A DNA stretch of 64,000 nucleotides from Podocnemis expansa (Eukaryota; Chordata; Testudines; Podocnemididae). The notes under the pieces were generated by a model. The model was not told where the DNA came from, ran no database searches, and worked only from the letters and a program-made list of their open reading frames with translations. Numbering within the stretch: position 1 is the stretch's first letter; each line of letters starts with the position of its first letter. Positions 1 through 11,178 of this stretch are shown piece by piece. Made by a program: the position numbers and the translations under genes. The DNA is taken from contig ML681995.1 of the NCBI GenBank assembly GCA_007922195.1, forward strand, positions 13,385,879-13,449,878. Direction: 5' to 3'.

Positions 1-2163
1 AGCCTGAATGTCCCATCTTGTATCAGCTGGCATGGTTCCAGAGAGGAAATTCAGTTTTGCTTTGAACAGACAGGATTGTTTCCAATGTTATGCATGTGGT
101 TGGTTTATGATCTCATTATGTATATGAATTTGCTCTGAATTTTCTATGATTTGAATTAGAAGGAAGTTTGCGTGCTGATTGGAGCAAGTCAGCTCTTGTT
201 CGTAGTCCTGGGCTCCCATGTTCAAGGTTCCTAACACCATCTCCTCCTTGGGAGTTCTATCAAAACACAGATAGCTCCTTCGACTGAGGTGCTGAAGGCA
301 GGGGGTGAGAGCAGGTGAGACATACGGGGGAAGACATAGTTATGATGTTAATGTCAGGTGTCAAAAGGGAAATAAGTGAAAAAAAAAAAAGACGAGGCAC
401 TGCAGGACTCAGAAGAGAATATTGACCCTGGGTAAGACAAAGAGGGGTATGCCAGAAGAGCCTAAAAAGACGTAAAAGAATATGGGGGCATAGGAGAATG
501 CTGAGGAAGTGGCAAGGTAAGCAGGGGCCCAGCAGCAGGCTGGGGGGTGGGGAAATAGGGACACAGGAGGAGGTAGAGGGAGGGGCAGGAGAAGTGGGGG
601 TACAGAGGAGATGGAGTGAGGGCATGGGAATGTGAGGGCACAGGAGAAGGCAGAGGGAAGGACAGGAATGTGGGGGGTAGAGGAGGGTGCTCAGTGTCAG
701 TAGGATAGTGATGTGATGCACAAGTCCCACACTGGTGAACTGAGGGTAAAAGAGCAGCTCTGGCCCAGGAGGCCCTACTCAGCTGCACCTGCTTATAGTG
801 GCGGCAGGACTCAAAAGGGAGAAGTTCACCCTAGGGACACAGAGCAAGGGAGCAAATATCTGCTGCAAGCTTCTGCAGAGAATCTAGCAGGGGCTCCATG
901 AGGTTGGGTGAGGCACAACAAGCTCTTCACCCACAGAATGATGGTCCATTACTGATGGGGTGGGGGCACCTGGACATGATCAGTAAGAACTCCAAGGGAA
1001 ATCTCAGTCAGCTGTGTTGCCTTGCTTGTACTTCAACCCCCTAACAAGGATCTCATCTCAGATACTAGAAGTAAATCAATATATCACATTTTCAGTAATG
1101 ACTTTCCTTGAAAAGTGGCAACTAGGCCTTTTTACCATGAGTACCTGCTCCATCTTGAGGTATGAAATTAACAGACAGTTCTGTCCTGTGCCTCCAGCCT
1201 CTTTTGTAAGATCTGGAGGGTAACAGGATGATGATGTCTGACTTTTAAACTACTTTCTGTTGTGATTGACGGGTGGATTTGGTGATATTCTGTCACAAAA
1301 ACTTTCTTAAGCACCTATAAGTGATGGTTGCTGAAGTGCAGGTGTCTAAGGCTTAATTTTTGAGTTGCTTGTGTGGAAGTTCAGCCAAACATTTCTTTGA
1401 CTGTAGAACCGTTCAAGGCTTGGGCTTTGGGTTCATCATAAACTCCATACTTGTGCAACAAAGCTGAATGCTTTCTGTCTTGGTATGCTGGTGAGTGCTC
1501 TCCTGCCTGTTGTTAGACCTGAGGAGGTGAAGGGATCTGATTGCCATGCTCCCTTACATTGTGAAGTTTGTTGGCCATCTCCTTAGGCCTGAACTTCTAT
1601 CTTCACCAGCTGAGTCTTCCTTGTTCCACAACAGGGGAGTCATCAGTTCTCTGAGTAGTTGCATACCATGTAGAAGTGGTTGTGATTAATTTCATTCATG
1701 CTCATCATCAGCTGTCTTTTAGTTACTCTTAAAGTATCCTTGATTTCTGGAAAGTTTGTGATGAGTTTTCTTTTTCCCTAGATCAGATTCTGAATCCAGC
1801 CTTACCACTGAGTGTATGCAGCTCATGTCTGTTTTATTTTGGTTAACTAATTTTTTTCCACAGTGAGTTGAAGAGCCAGACTGCCTGCTGCCCTTCTGAA
1901 GACACTAGAGGCCTGCCTGGATATTAGGAACCACTGCCTCTTTCTGTCATTGCATCAGAAACAAACCTTTTGAATACACATATGGCATCCAGCAACTTCT
2001 CTTGAATCTCAGGAAGTAAGGGAACTAGTTGGTGTACACTGTTTCATTTTTATGTTAATTTGAAAAATGTCCCCACACCATACAATCAGATCTGCACTGC
2101 CACCACCACCTTCAGCACCTGGGTTTCTCTCATTCCACAAGAGACTGGGGAATTGTTGCCAAG
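1..2163. other. Unassigned flank with a purine-rich tract
   Basis: No gene or recognisable transposon is visible. From about 288 to 740 the + strand is a degenerate G/A-rich tract, which explains the proline/serine-rich open frames on the minus strand as composition artefacts. The remainder is ordinary AT-rich sequence with short, unrelated open frames. Confidence 0.5.
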
Positions 2164-2783
2164 TTCCAAAGTGGCAACCATGTTAGTCTAGTCCAGCAAA
2201 ACAAACAAGGAGTCCTGTGGCACTTAAAGACTTACAAATTTATTTACTGCATGAGTTTTTGTCGGAGAAAATCCCCCATCTTCAAACCATCTGAGGAAGA
2301 GGGATTTTTCTCCCATGAAAGCTCATGCAATAAATATATTTGTTAGGCTATGTTCACACGTAAACTGTTATTTCGAAATAAGTTATTTTGAAATGAGTTA
2401 TTTTGAAATAAAGTCCTTATTTTGAAATAAGTTAATTTGAATTAAGAAAATGTTAATTCGAATTAAGGGAAAGCCTGCTATTGAAACGGCTGTTATTTCA
2501 AAATGGTTATTTTGAAATAAGGCCGTTCGGACATGTTGTTTCGAAACAGTTGTTTTGAAACAATGGTGTTGTTTCGAAACAATGTGTCCGAATGCCGTTG
2601 TTTCGAAACAGCTGTTTCGAAACAACGGCTATTTCGATTTCAAGCAAGGTTTTACTGTTTCGAAATAACGGAATGTCGTGTGGACATAAGAAATTTTATT
2701 TTGAAACAACAGCTGCTGTTTTGAAATAAAACTCTCATCTGAACACAGCCTTAGTCTTTAAGTGCCACAGGACTCCTTGTTTC
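2164..2783 (+). mobile_element. Penelope-like palindromic repeat, copy 1 (split by a MITE)
   Basis: A left arm is followed by its reverse complement. Shared blocks include the terminal TTAGTCTAG, the GGAGTCCTGTGGCAC block, the CATGAG block and the matching right-arm blocks, as in about ten copies in this window. The right arm is cut at TTA by a Harbinger-type MITE and resumes at 2751-2783. The right arm holds a hammerhead-like core: CTGAGGA at 2291-2297 and GAAA at 2317-2320. Assignment to Penelope-like elements follows from the copy at 27.7-28.9 kb, which encloses a GIY-YIG endonuclease relic. Confidence 0.7.
2346..2750. mobile_element. PIF/Harbinger-type MITE with TTCGAAA-rich core
   Basis: The 405-bp insert begins GGCTATGTTCA and ends TGAACACAGCC, imperfect terminal inverted repeats. 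It is flanked by TTA at 2343-2345 and 2751-2753; removing insert and one TTA rejoins the interrupted PLE arm. A 3-bp TTA duplication is the PIF/Harbinger signature. The core is an array of short palindromes of the TTCGAAA or TTTTGAAA type, so the insert could fold extensively. It encodes nothing. Confidence 0.85.
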
Positions 2784-3218
2784 TTTTGGGGAAAGTGTTA
2801 GCTCTTCCAGAATCAGGATAGCATGCTGACCCTCCATCTCCAAAGCAACTCAAGTATATGTAAAAAGTTCTTTGAAAGTGGCTTCGTAAATGTACCTATT
2901 GCTATATTCTCTCCCTCTCCCATGACCACATGTAAGCTAGTTTGAATTGCTCTTGCTTCTCAGAAATGAGCTTGATGCCACACAGTGGGAAAGAAGCAGT
3001 ACTGCAAGCAGTAAAAGATTTGTTTTGTCTATAGTCAGTGACTAAGGAAGCATGTAACTGACATCCTATCAAATGGTATCAGTTATTCTTTGATGGCTAT
3101 AACTGTGCAGCCATGTAACATAGTTCATTGAATAGGAGGAAAAATTACATTTTTACCTATTACTGCCTAAGACAGAGAATGTGATTTACTAACTTGCTTC
3201 TGAATCACACCATGTATG

Positions 3219-3467
3219 AAAAACAAACCAGGAGTCTTGTGGCACTTCTAAAGACTAAAGAATTTATTTATTGGATGAGTTTTTGTGGAGAAGATCCTGC
3301 TATGTCAGATGCTTGAAGATGAAGTTCTCCATCTTCAAGTGTATGATGAAGTGGGATTTTCTCCCATGAAAACTTGTGGAATAAATTAATTTGTTAGTCT
3401 TGAAGTGCCACTTGACTCCTTGTTTGTTTTGTTGAACTAGACTGACATGGCTGCCACATTGGAACTT
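3219..3467 (+). mobile_element. Penelope-like palindromic repeat, copy 2
   Basis: Both arms are present, with the centre at about 3305-3350 (CAGATGCTTGAAGAT and its complement). The right arm ends GGCTGCCACATTGGAA. The hammerhead-like core is damaged: ATGATGA stands in place of CTGATGA at about 3343-3349, while the stem and a GAAA follow. Confidence 0.7.
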
Positions 3468-5087
3468 GTTAACTGAAGAATAGTTACCAATGGTGAGTAC
3501 AGGGACCAACTGGGAGAATTCTTTAAAAAATACTTCTGGCAAGAAGCAAAGCAAGTAGGCTCATCATTGAGGGATGCTGGGTGATTAAGCAGCTGCTGGA
3601 AGGCATTGGAATGTCTGTCATGGCTGAGTTCAGGAGAGCGCTGGCAGCCAGAAGTGAGGTTAGAGTGGTTCTCACTTGAGGGTGTCCACTGATCTGTGCA
3701 GACTCTCCCCTGCACAGATTGCTTCTGGAACCTTAATCCTCCAATCACTTGGATCTCATCTCTGTTGCTAGAATTACTCCACAGCTCACCCCTCATAGTT
3801 TTTGAATATACCCTGGTCTAAGAGGCTTTTCTTGGTTTGCTGTGTTTACTGGAAAATTTCCTGAGCAAAAACCAGCCACAAATATGATCACCCTGCCTCC
3901 TATTTTACAATTCCCACTGATTCTTGCTGAGTTGGAAGGATGTTGTGTACACCTGCCCATCACCCACCCTTTCCCCAGCATTAAAGCAAGGTAATTCAGG
4001 ACCAGAAAGAAAACCTGGGGAAACACTCCTCAGATCCAACCAAACTAGACCTCCCTCTTGGCTCCTCTGCCATGGCCTTCAACAGGCATTGTTCCTCTAC
4101 AGAGCCACTCAACCAACCATCTCAACCATCACTTATACCTTATTCATCACCTAGTCCTTTCCCACAGTGTATAATTTACACCACAAATAGTAAACAGTAG
4201 TCCTCCTCCTGGCTAAGGTGGGATGTAGAGTATAAGAGAGTATGATGAGCCCTTTAAGGTAAAATTCCTGCTAAAATGGGGTATTCTGATCCCTACAATA
4301 AAATGGAAGCTTAGGAAATGTCCTTTCCCAGGAGATGGTGAAGTGTTCTCCTGGACCACCTGATCTAAAAGGAATCCCATGATGAGTGAAAAAATATAAA
4401 AATAACCAGAGGAGTGATGTTCTTGGAGAAAGATTTAGGAAGGTGCATGTGATGGTAAGGTGGCAGGAAGCTGGAGAACTGGGGGAGCTAGAATCTGGCA
4501 GAGGTTTCCTGTCAAAAGAGAAAATGAAGGATGAAATCCAGGAGATTGTGGAGATGTGTGTGTGAAGGTCAGAGAAGTCAGCGGGGCGGGGGGGTGCAGC
4601 AAGAAGGAAAAGGACTGAGGCAATGTAGTATTAGCAGGATTGCCAACCCAAAGTGTTAAAAAAAATCATGAGTTAGGCTCCAAAATGTAATGGTTTTTTG
4701 GGTTTTTTCTGGTTTTTTTAAATTTGGTTCTGTTTGTTTACTGGCTGAGCCCTGTAGGTGCACTCAAGTCACATTTTCAAGCTTTTCTCTGCAACCGTCA
4801 GGGCTACAAACTTACTTTTGCTTTTAAACTGAACGCTGAGACTTTCATGTAATCTCTTTGCCAGGGGTATGTGATTTAGGGGCCTGTAGGAAACTGGACC
4901 TTTAAGTAAATCTTCATATGCTGTGCAACTTGCAATAAAATCATGGGAGATGCTATGTGGCACTAGTAGCTGCTGGAGTACTGCTGGTTTTATGTCTATT
5001 TAGGGGCTTCAGGGTGCAGACTTCCAGAGAGGAACAGACAAAGGAAGTCTCATCAGGGTAAGGAACTTCTTATCCATAACTTGGAAA
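3468..5087. other. Intergenic, nothing recognised
   Basis: No supported gene or transposon. The short open frames here lack family motifs. A G-rich patch lies near 4580-4600 and T-rich runs at 4690-4735. Confidence 0.4.
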
Positions 5088-5424
5088 CGGTGGGTTACTC
5101 GCCAGTAACCGTTCTTTGAGATGGGCTGCTCGGATCCATTCAGTAATACGTATCTCCGTGCCAGAGTGCCGGATTAGTTGGAAAACTTTTGTTCTAGCCT
5201 GTCAGGAGAGGGTAGGCGGCCTCCGCCCCTCACACCACCCCGTGCCTATATATACGGCTGCCTCCCAACCCCTCCTCAGTTCCTTAGAGTCGCCAACTCC
5301 AGATGTGGGGATGAAGGGGAGGGACCTGAATGGATCTGAGCAGCCCATCTCGAAGAAGGACGGTTACTGGTGAGTAACCCACCGTTCTTCTTCGAGCGCT
5401 GCTCGGATGCATTCAGTAATAGGT
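5088..5424. repeat. DIRS-type inverted terminal sequence, left copy
   Basis: A stretch of about 55 bp beginning CGGTGGGTTACTC at 5088 recurs inverted at 5336-5394, making a closed unit. A further partial direct copy (TGCTCGGATGCATTCAG) follows at about 5401-5417. The segment from about 5113 to 5284 is matched in reverse complement at about 19340-19511. Inverted ends around a gag-like frame with a C-x2-C zinc motif are typical of DIRS elements. Assignment is by structure plus the gag relic between the copies. Confidence 0.6.
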
Positions 5425-6808
5425 GACTGCTAGCCATGCCAATGGATGGCAGGTGGAGTTGGGTCTTCCACCTTCAGCACAGCAATACGCCCCAAATAGG
5501 AAGAAGCCCAGCAAACCAGAATCTAACCAGAGTGAAGAGATGAATTAGGCTCTGGACGTGGCACAGAAAAATCGACAACTGAGGGCCAACCGAAGACAGG
5601 GGCAGAGCCGAACCCGCCGAGATGTAAGAGAGTGGGAAGGACAGAACAAGGTCACCACAACGAGTGTGAAGAATGCAACGTGAAACATATAGGGTTGTGT
5701 TGGATGTTCCACCTAAGTGGCAGAACACAAAGGTATGAAGGCCAGAAGAAAAGTGTCTGGCCATAGGACCTTCCCGCGTGGGCTCATTGGGAAACGCTGG
5801 AGGCCAACAAGAACAAGGTTAACCATAATGGCTGTGGCCCGCACAGGAAGTAATGGAGGGAATGAAAGTACCCCATGGATTGAGCACCATGGGGCCCGAG
5901 CCAGGATCCAAAGAGTCACGATCTCGCCTGGATGCTAGCTGGCTACACAGGTAGCCGCGAGAGGGATGAACCTTATCCTCTGGACTGGACACGGTCACTG
6001 CAGTGGGGTCTGATCGACGAAGGTAGTAATTAAAATATGTAGCTGCGCTGGGGAAAAAAGGGGGCCCTACAAATGATCGAGAATGGTCTGGCAAGGCACT
6101 AGAAGCCCTTGCACTGAAGGCAAAGGCCTAAAGTGAAAACGGTGGAAGGCACAGGTATGCCAGCTACAGGACTTCAAGTTAGTGTGCAAAGTGCACTCTT
6201 CCAGCTAAGAATGGTACTAAACCCTGAGTTTCTTGCTGGAGAGGCACTCCAGGACACTAGCACCCACAAGGTGACGTAATGGCCCGGATGGTGCTGATGG
6301 ATTGGTACCTATAATAACCTTGATAGCGTGAGAACTCACAGAGAAGGAGAGGGAGCTCGCTTGGCCTGTAATCCTGTGGGATTCCAGCAACACAAGGGTT
6401 GTATGTAAAGGGGCAGGGGAAGGTGGGGATAATGCCAACTACCACTCGCCCACTGAGTCGAGGTGGCCCAAGGGCTCGAAGGGATGCCATATTAGGAATA
6501 TGGTCTTGTGTGTCCAGGGCACCACCAAAAGGGGTAGTGTCACAGCTACACTGCGGGACATGAGCACCAAGGGAGAGGACACGTTGATGCTGAGCTACCC
6601 CCAGAAATACAGTTGTCAGGGGCAGGAGAGATTATCTCCCGACCACCTAGGAAGAGAAGCTACTCACAGAGTATCAACCGTGGTATCGCAGAGGTACCCT
6701 GAGGCTAGAGAACCCAATACGGAAGGTTATTACCACTTGGGAAAACAGATGGCCATCCCGGGGGGGAAGCCTCTGAATTTCTTAGTGTTCCAGAGACAGG
6801 AGCTCTAA
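5395..6808 (-). mobile_element. Probable internal DIRS-derived sequence, non-coding
   Basis: This lies between the left inverted terminal sequence and the (TA)n tract that received the R4-type LINE. No reverse transcriptase, RNase H or tyrosine recombinase motif is visible on either strand. Minus-strand frames near 6260-6490 are Arg/Tyr/Ser-rich, in the style of DIRS gag spacers. The assignment rests mainly on position. Confidence 0.35.
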
Positions 6809-6830
6809 CATATATATATATATATATATC
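6809..6830. repeat. (TA)n microsatellite at the 5' flank of the R4-type LINE
   Basis: About ten TA units directly precede the first bases of the R4-type element. A second TA/TATC tract directly follows its 3' end, so the element lies inside a TA-rich microsatellite. Confidence 0.85.
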
Positions 6831-6839
6831 CGTCCTTTG

Positions 6840-6885
6840 ATATGGGAGACCGGGGTTCAAATCCCGGTTGGAACCTGCCTACCTT
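6840..6885 (+). other. tRNA T-arm-like sequence in the R4-type leader
   Basis: A self-complementary arm (CCGGG and CCCGG) encloses GTTCAAATC, matching the tRNA T-loop and the RNA polymerase III B-box consensus. No A-box, D-arm or anticodon arm precedes it, because the (TA)n tract starts immediately upstream. It is therefore not a tRNA gene. It could be a relic of a tRNA-derived promoter or chance similarity. Confidence 0.5.
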
Positions 6886-6970
6886 TCCAGTAAGGGTCCT
6901 TGGGCAAAAAGACCCCCTAACACCTCACTTGCCTGCCTTGAATATGAGAGTGACATGAACTAGGAGAGTC

Positions 6971-7543
6971 ATGCCGGCTCAGATATCACCCGGATTAACA
7001 AGGTCTGTGCCAGATGTTGGGGAACCAGGACAATCTGACGATAAGTGGACTACTGGAACAAACCATACATGGACGAGACAAGAGAACCTGGAATTGATGG
7101 AATGCTACTACAACAGTAGACCTAATGAGAGGGGATATATGAAACGTATGAGGGAACTATGGATGGACAAAAGACCTACATCCACACTAACTGAGAAACA
7201 TCTAGTTACCCAATGCTTCAACATAGTAAAGAGGAAGCTTCTCTCACAACTTGAGATAGACCAACTCCACATTACTTCCTGGACTCAAGAAGAAGACCCA
7301 GAAGAACAACTAGATGTGCAGCCAACACCTGAGGCTGGAACTTCACTGCCACCCCCTCCATTACAGAGCACAGCAGCTGATATGAGGCATAAGATCATGG
7401 ATACACTAGCTACAGTCAACCCTCAAGACCGACTACCAAGGCTCGTTGAAGAAGTACCATCAGATAGTATGCTAGAAGATGCCAACAGAGCCCTAATGAC
7501 AATTCCTACTACCACCATAACTCAAACCAATGAACTGGTATAC
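6971..7543 (+). pseudogene. R4-type LINE ORF, N-terminal part (interrupted)
   Basis: The frame opens at ATG 6971 and runs 191 codons to TAC at 7541-7543, where the solo LTR begins. It resumes at 8487 with the codon that would follow. A Trp-rich helical block (WTRQENLELMECYY) near residues 36-49 resembles the Myb/SANT-like DNA-binding regions of R2/R4 N-termini; that assignment is tentative. An acidic, proline-rich linker follows. The apparent extension of the frame past 7543 is LTR sequence. Confidence 0.65.
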
Positions 7544-7751
7544 TGTAGCAAGGTGCAACCCAGACCCGAGCTCTTGCACTCCCCCTGCTAGCCAGGGAAG
7601 GGCATGGACCCAGTGGGGGCTAGGAACCAAAGGGGCTGGGATGGAGGAAGGGAGAACTATTTAAGGGGCCAGACCAAACAGCCACAAGGGAAAAGGAGAT
7701 GGAGGTGCACCAGATGGAAAGTAGATCTCCCTGTCCAGGAAGAGTGGGGGC

Positions 7752-8033
7752 ATGACCAGAGCCTCGACGTCCCCACCCAAACCCGCCCAGGGCAAGGACC
7801 TGGAGGAGTTACCTTCGGCGGAAGAGCTGCCAGGGGGAGGAGACGAGCAGGTCCCGCAGGACCTGGATGAGCTGCCCTCTGCAGAGGATGTGGCCGACCC
7901 AGGGCCGCCCAATACATGTGACCTGGAGGAGCTACCGCTGGCTGAAGATACAGCGGGAGGTCTGGACCCACCCGTGGCGAAGGCTGAAGGCCTGACTGTC
8001 ATATCGCTGGGAAGGTACCTGGGGGTTTGGTAG
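7752..8033 (+). other. Open frame with three acidic DLEELPxAE repeats inside the LTR
   Basis: A 93-codon open frame carries three units beginning DLEELPSAE, DLDELPSAE and DLEELPLAE. They are encoded by imperfect 60-63-bp direct DNA repeats starting at 7797, 7860 and 7920. The match is stronger at protein level than synonymous sites suggest, but the copy number is small. No family is recognised. It may be the N-terminus of an element protein encoded from within an LTR, or a minisatellite that happens to be open. Confidence 0.4.
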
Positions 8034-8230
8034 GGAGGACGGAGGAAGTAGCCCAGGGGAGGGGAGGGGAGCGGACAGCCCCGCAAGGCTAGTGTGTTTC
8101 GGCAGGCTCACCACTAGCTATCGGGTGGCCTGTGACCACGCATTAGGGCCCTGGGCTGAGATGCAGTGGAGTGGGTGGGCCTGCGTCTCCCTCCCCTCGA
8201 CCCTTACTGCTACAAACCCCAACACTGAAC

Positions 8231-8388
8231 CTTGCCCTGTAAGAGGGCTGAAGCCCTGATCGCCTTGACTGCCTCGCCTGGCTGTGGGCTTGAAGGCAGG
8301 GACTCTTTGTGACTGCGCTTGCCCTGTGAGAGGGCTGAAGCCCTGATTGCCTTGGCTGCCTCACCCGGCTGTGGGCTTGAAGGCAGGG
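8231..8388 (+). repeat. Tandem duplication within the LTR (87-bp period)
   Basis: A 71-bp block starting CTTGCCCTGT at 8231-8301 is repeated at 8318-8388 with few changes, separated by 16 bp. Such internal duplications are common in LTR U3 regions. Confidence 0.8.
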
Positions 8389-8486
8389 TCCAGGTGTGCT
8401 GCAGGTGCCCTGCGGCTGGGACCGTGGATGGCCACCCTCAGACAGCCAAAGCGGCCCACCCGGTAGGCAACCCGATTTACATATAC

Positions 8487-9739
8487 GCTACAGTCTCTGT
8501 AATCTTGGAGATGCTTGGCTACACAATCAAGAAGAACAGCAGTACAGACCCCCCTGGAAAATGAGGTTGGAAGATAAGATCAAGGCAACTCGGAAAGAAG
8601 TTAGTCAGCTGGTGGAACTACAGAAGGGTGTAGAGATTAAGGATAAGACTCGGCTACTGAAAAAATACAAGGGCCTGACTCCATCTGAAGCCCTAGAGAC
8701 TGCTAAACAAAGGCTCACAGCACTGGCCACCAGGCTAAGGAGATAAACTAGAGAAGCAGAGGCCAAAAAGATAAATGCCCTGTTCTCCAAAGAACCATCC
8801 AAGGTGTACTCCCAACTGCAGTGCAACAACACAATAACAGCAGAGCCACCAACAGCAGAAACTGAACAGTACTGGAAGAACATATGGGGGAAAGAGAAGA
8901 CTCATAACACCAGTGCAAAGTGGCTGCAGGACCTGAGAACAGACCACAGCTATCTCCCAGAACAGGAACCAGTCACCATCACAGTAGCAGACATCCAAAA
9001 GCGGGTCAAGAACATGAAGAGCTGGACAGCACCTGGACCGGACATGATCCACACCTACTGGCTAAAGAAACTAACAGCAGTGCATGAATGCCTAGCAGCA
9101 CAGATGAACCAGCTGCTAGCAGCAGGCTCCCACCCAGACTGGCTAACACAAGGAAGGACAGTGCTGATCATGAAAGACCACCACAAGGGAACAGCACCAT
9201 CCAACTGCTGGCCAATAACCTGCCTCCCCACAACATGGAGCATCATAGCTGCCAAGCTACAGGACCACATGGGCCAGTACATGAGCACAGCTCAGAAGGG
9301 CATTGGGAACAACACCAGAGGCTCAAAACACTAGTTGCTTATAGACAGAGCAGTCGCCCAAGACTCAAGGTCTAGACAGACCAATCTGAGCACAGCCTGG
9401 ATTGACAACAGGAAAGCCTACGACTCAATGCCGCACACATGGATCCGTGAATGTCTGGCGCTATACAAAGTCAACAGGACACTAAGGACCTTCCTCAAGA
9501 ACTCAGTGGAACTGTGGAAGACAACACTGGAAGTCAACTCAAGACAGCTTGCACAAGTGGCCATCAAGTGCGGCATATACCAAGGTGATGCACTGTCCCC
9601 GCTGCTGTTCTGCATTGGCTTGAACCCCCTCAGCCAGCTAATCACAAGGACTGGATGTGGATACAAGTTCAAGAGTGGAACTACCATTAGCCACCTCCTC
9701 TACATGGATGACATCAAGCTGTATGCTAAGAATGAATGA
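8487..9739 (+). pseudogene. R4-type LINE ORF, linker and reverse transcriptase
   Basis: The frame resumes right after the LTR, shifts near 8555, and then shows reverse transcriptase motifs in order. These are a template-grip block (APGPDMIHTYWLKK) near 9030-9070, motif A (IDNRKAYDSM) at 9401-9430, motif B (GIYQGDALSP) at 9572-9603, and the catalytic box YMDD at 9701-9712. In-frame stops interrupt it at about 8744, at 9332-9334 (where CAG to TAG fits), and at 9737-9739 (where CGA to TGA fits). The catalytic residues themselves survive. The copy cannot make a full protein. Confidence 0.75.
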
Positions 9740-11124
9740 GACATCGACTCGCTAATCCACCTGACACGGATCTACAGTGAGGATATTGGGATGTCATTCG
9801 GACTGGAGAAGTGTGGCCGGATGGTAGTAAAGAGAGGGAAGGTAGTCAAGACTGATGGGGTGGAACTACCAGGAGGCCACATAGCAGACATACAGACCAG
9901 CTACAAGTACCTTGGCATCCCACAGTCACATGGGAACCACGATGAGGAGGCAAGGAAGACAGCAACATCCAAGTACCACCAAAGGATAAGACAGGTCCTG
10001 AAGAGCCAGCTCAATGGAAAGAACAAGATCCACGCCATCAACAGGTATGCCCTGCCAGTCATCAGATACCCTGCCGGTATAGTGAGCTGGCCAAAGGAGG
10101 ACATGGAGGCTGCTGATGTGAAGACCCGGAAGCTCCTCACAATGTACGGAGGTTTCCACCCCAAATCCAACACCCAGAGACTGTACACCAGCCGGAAAGA
10201 TGGTGGGCGGGGTTTGGTGAGTGTTAAAGCTACTGTCCTGGATGAAACCCAGAGCATCCAGGAGTACATCAGTAAGATGGCACCCAAAGATGAGCTGCTG
10301 AGAGAATGCCTGAGGCAGCAGCAGACATGGGAGGAAGATCAAGCAGAAGAAGTGCCATGGCAAGACAAGACCCTGCATGGGATGTACCATCGACAGATAG
10401 CTGAGGTGGCTGACATTGGGAAAGCCTACCAGTGGCTGGAAAGGGCTGGACTAAAAGACAGCACTGAGGCACTGATCATAGCAGCACAAGAACAGACACT
10501 GAGCACCAGATCCATTGAAGCAGGGGTCTACCAGACTAGACAGGACCCAAGGAGCAGACTGTGCAGAGAGGCCTCAGAGACAGTCCAATACATAGTGGCA
10601 GGATGTAAGATGCAGGCAGGAACAGCACACACTGAACGGCACAACCAAGTAGCTGGCATTGTGTACAGGAACATCTGCACAGTGTATGGGCTAGACCCTC
10701 CCAAGACCAGATGGGAGATTCCACAGAAGGTCGTGGAGAATAACAGGGCTAAGATTCTGTGGGACTTCCAGATCCAGACAGGCAGGTACTGGCCAATCAA
10801 CCAGACATCACGGTAATAGACAAGGACCAGCAGACAGTGGTGGTGATAGACGTAGCAGTGCCAAGTGACAGCAACATCAGGAAGAAGGAGTATGAGAAGC
10901 TGGAGAAGTACCAGGGCCTGAAAGAGGAACTAGAGAGGATGTGGAAAGTAAAGGCCAAAGTGGTCCCAGTGGTGGTAGGAGCACTCGGGGCTGTGACTCC
11001 TAAACTGGGAGAGTGGCTCCAACAGATCCCAGGAATAACATCAGAGCTCTCTGTCCAGAAGAATGCAGTGCTAGGAACAGCTAAGATACTGCGCAGAACC
11101 CTCAAACTCCTAGGCCTCTGGTAG
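9740..11124 (+). pseudogene. R4-type LINE ORF, thumb region, zinc knuckle and restriction-like endonuclease
   Basis: This part is open from 9740 to 10816, covering motif D (GMSFGLEKCGRM) and the RT thumb. A Cys/His cluster near 10555-10640 fits the CCHC knuckle that precedes the nuclease. A frame shift near 10785 leads into 10759-11124. There PDITVIDK (about 10802) and VVVIDVAVP (about 10840) match the PD...D/E-x-K nuclease core of R2/R4-type LINEs. The natural C-terminus is LLGLW followed by TAG. The shift separates RT from nuclease, so the copy is dead. Confidence 0.75.
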
Positions 11125-11178
11125 AGGACCTGAGGTTGAGGAAGACACATACCACCTATAGGGGTGAGAGGGGAATTT

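Larger units (their letters stand above)
7544..8481 (+). mobile_element. Solo LTR inserted in the R4-type ORF
   Basis: The 938-bp insert starts TGTAG and ends TTACA (TG...CA). It is flanked by the 5-bp direct repeat TATAC at 7539-7543 and 8482-8486. Removing it with one TATAC restores the LINE frame across the junction, so the boundaries are well supported. A TATA-like CTATTTAAGG lies near 7657. No internal retroviral or retrotransposon genes and no second LTR are present, so this is a solo LTR from recombination. The family (Ty3-like or endogenous retrovirus) cannot be told from the LTR alone. Confidence 0.8.

Noticed and set aside
6840..6885. A tRNA gene
   Set aside because: Only the T-arm is present; no acceptor, D-arm or anticodon arm, and (TA)n lies directly upstream.
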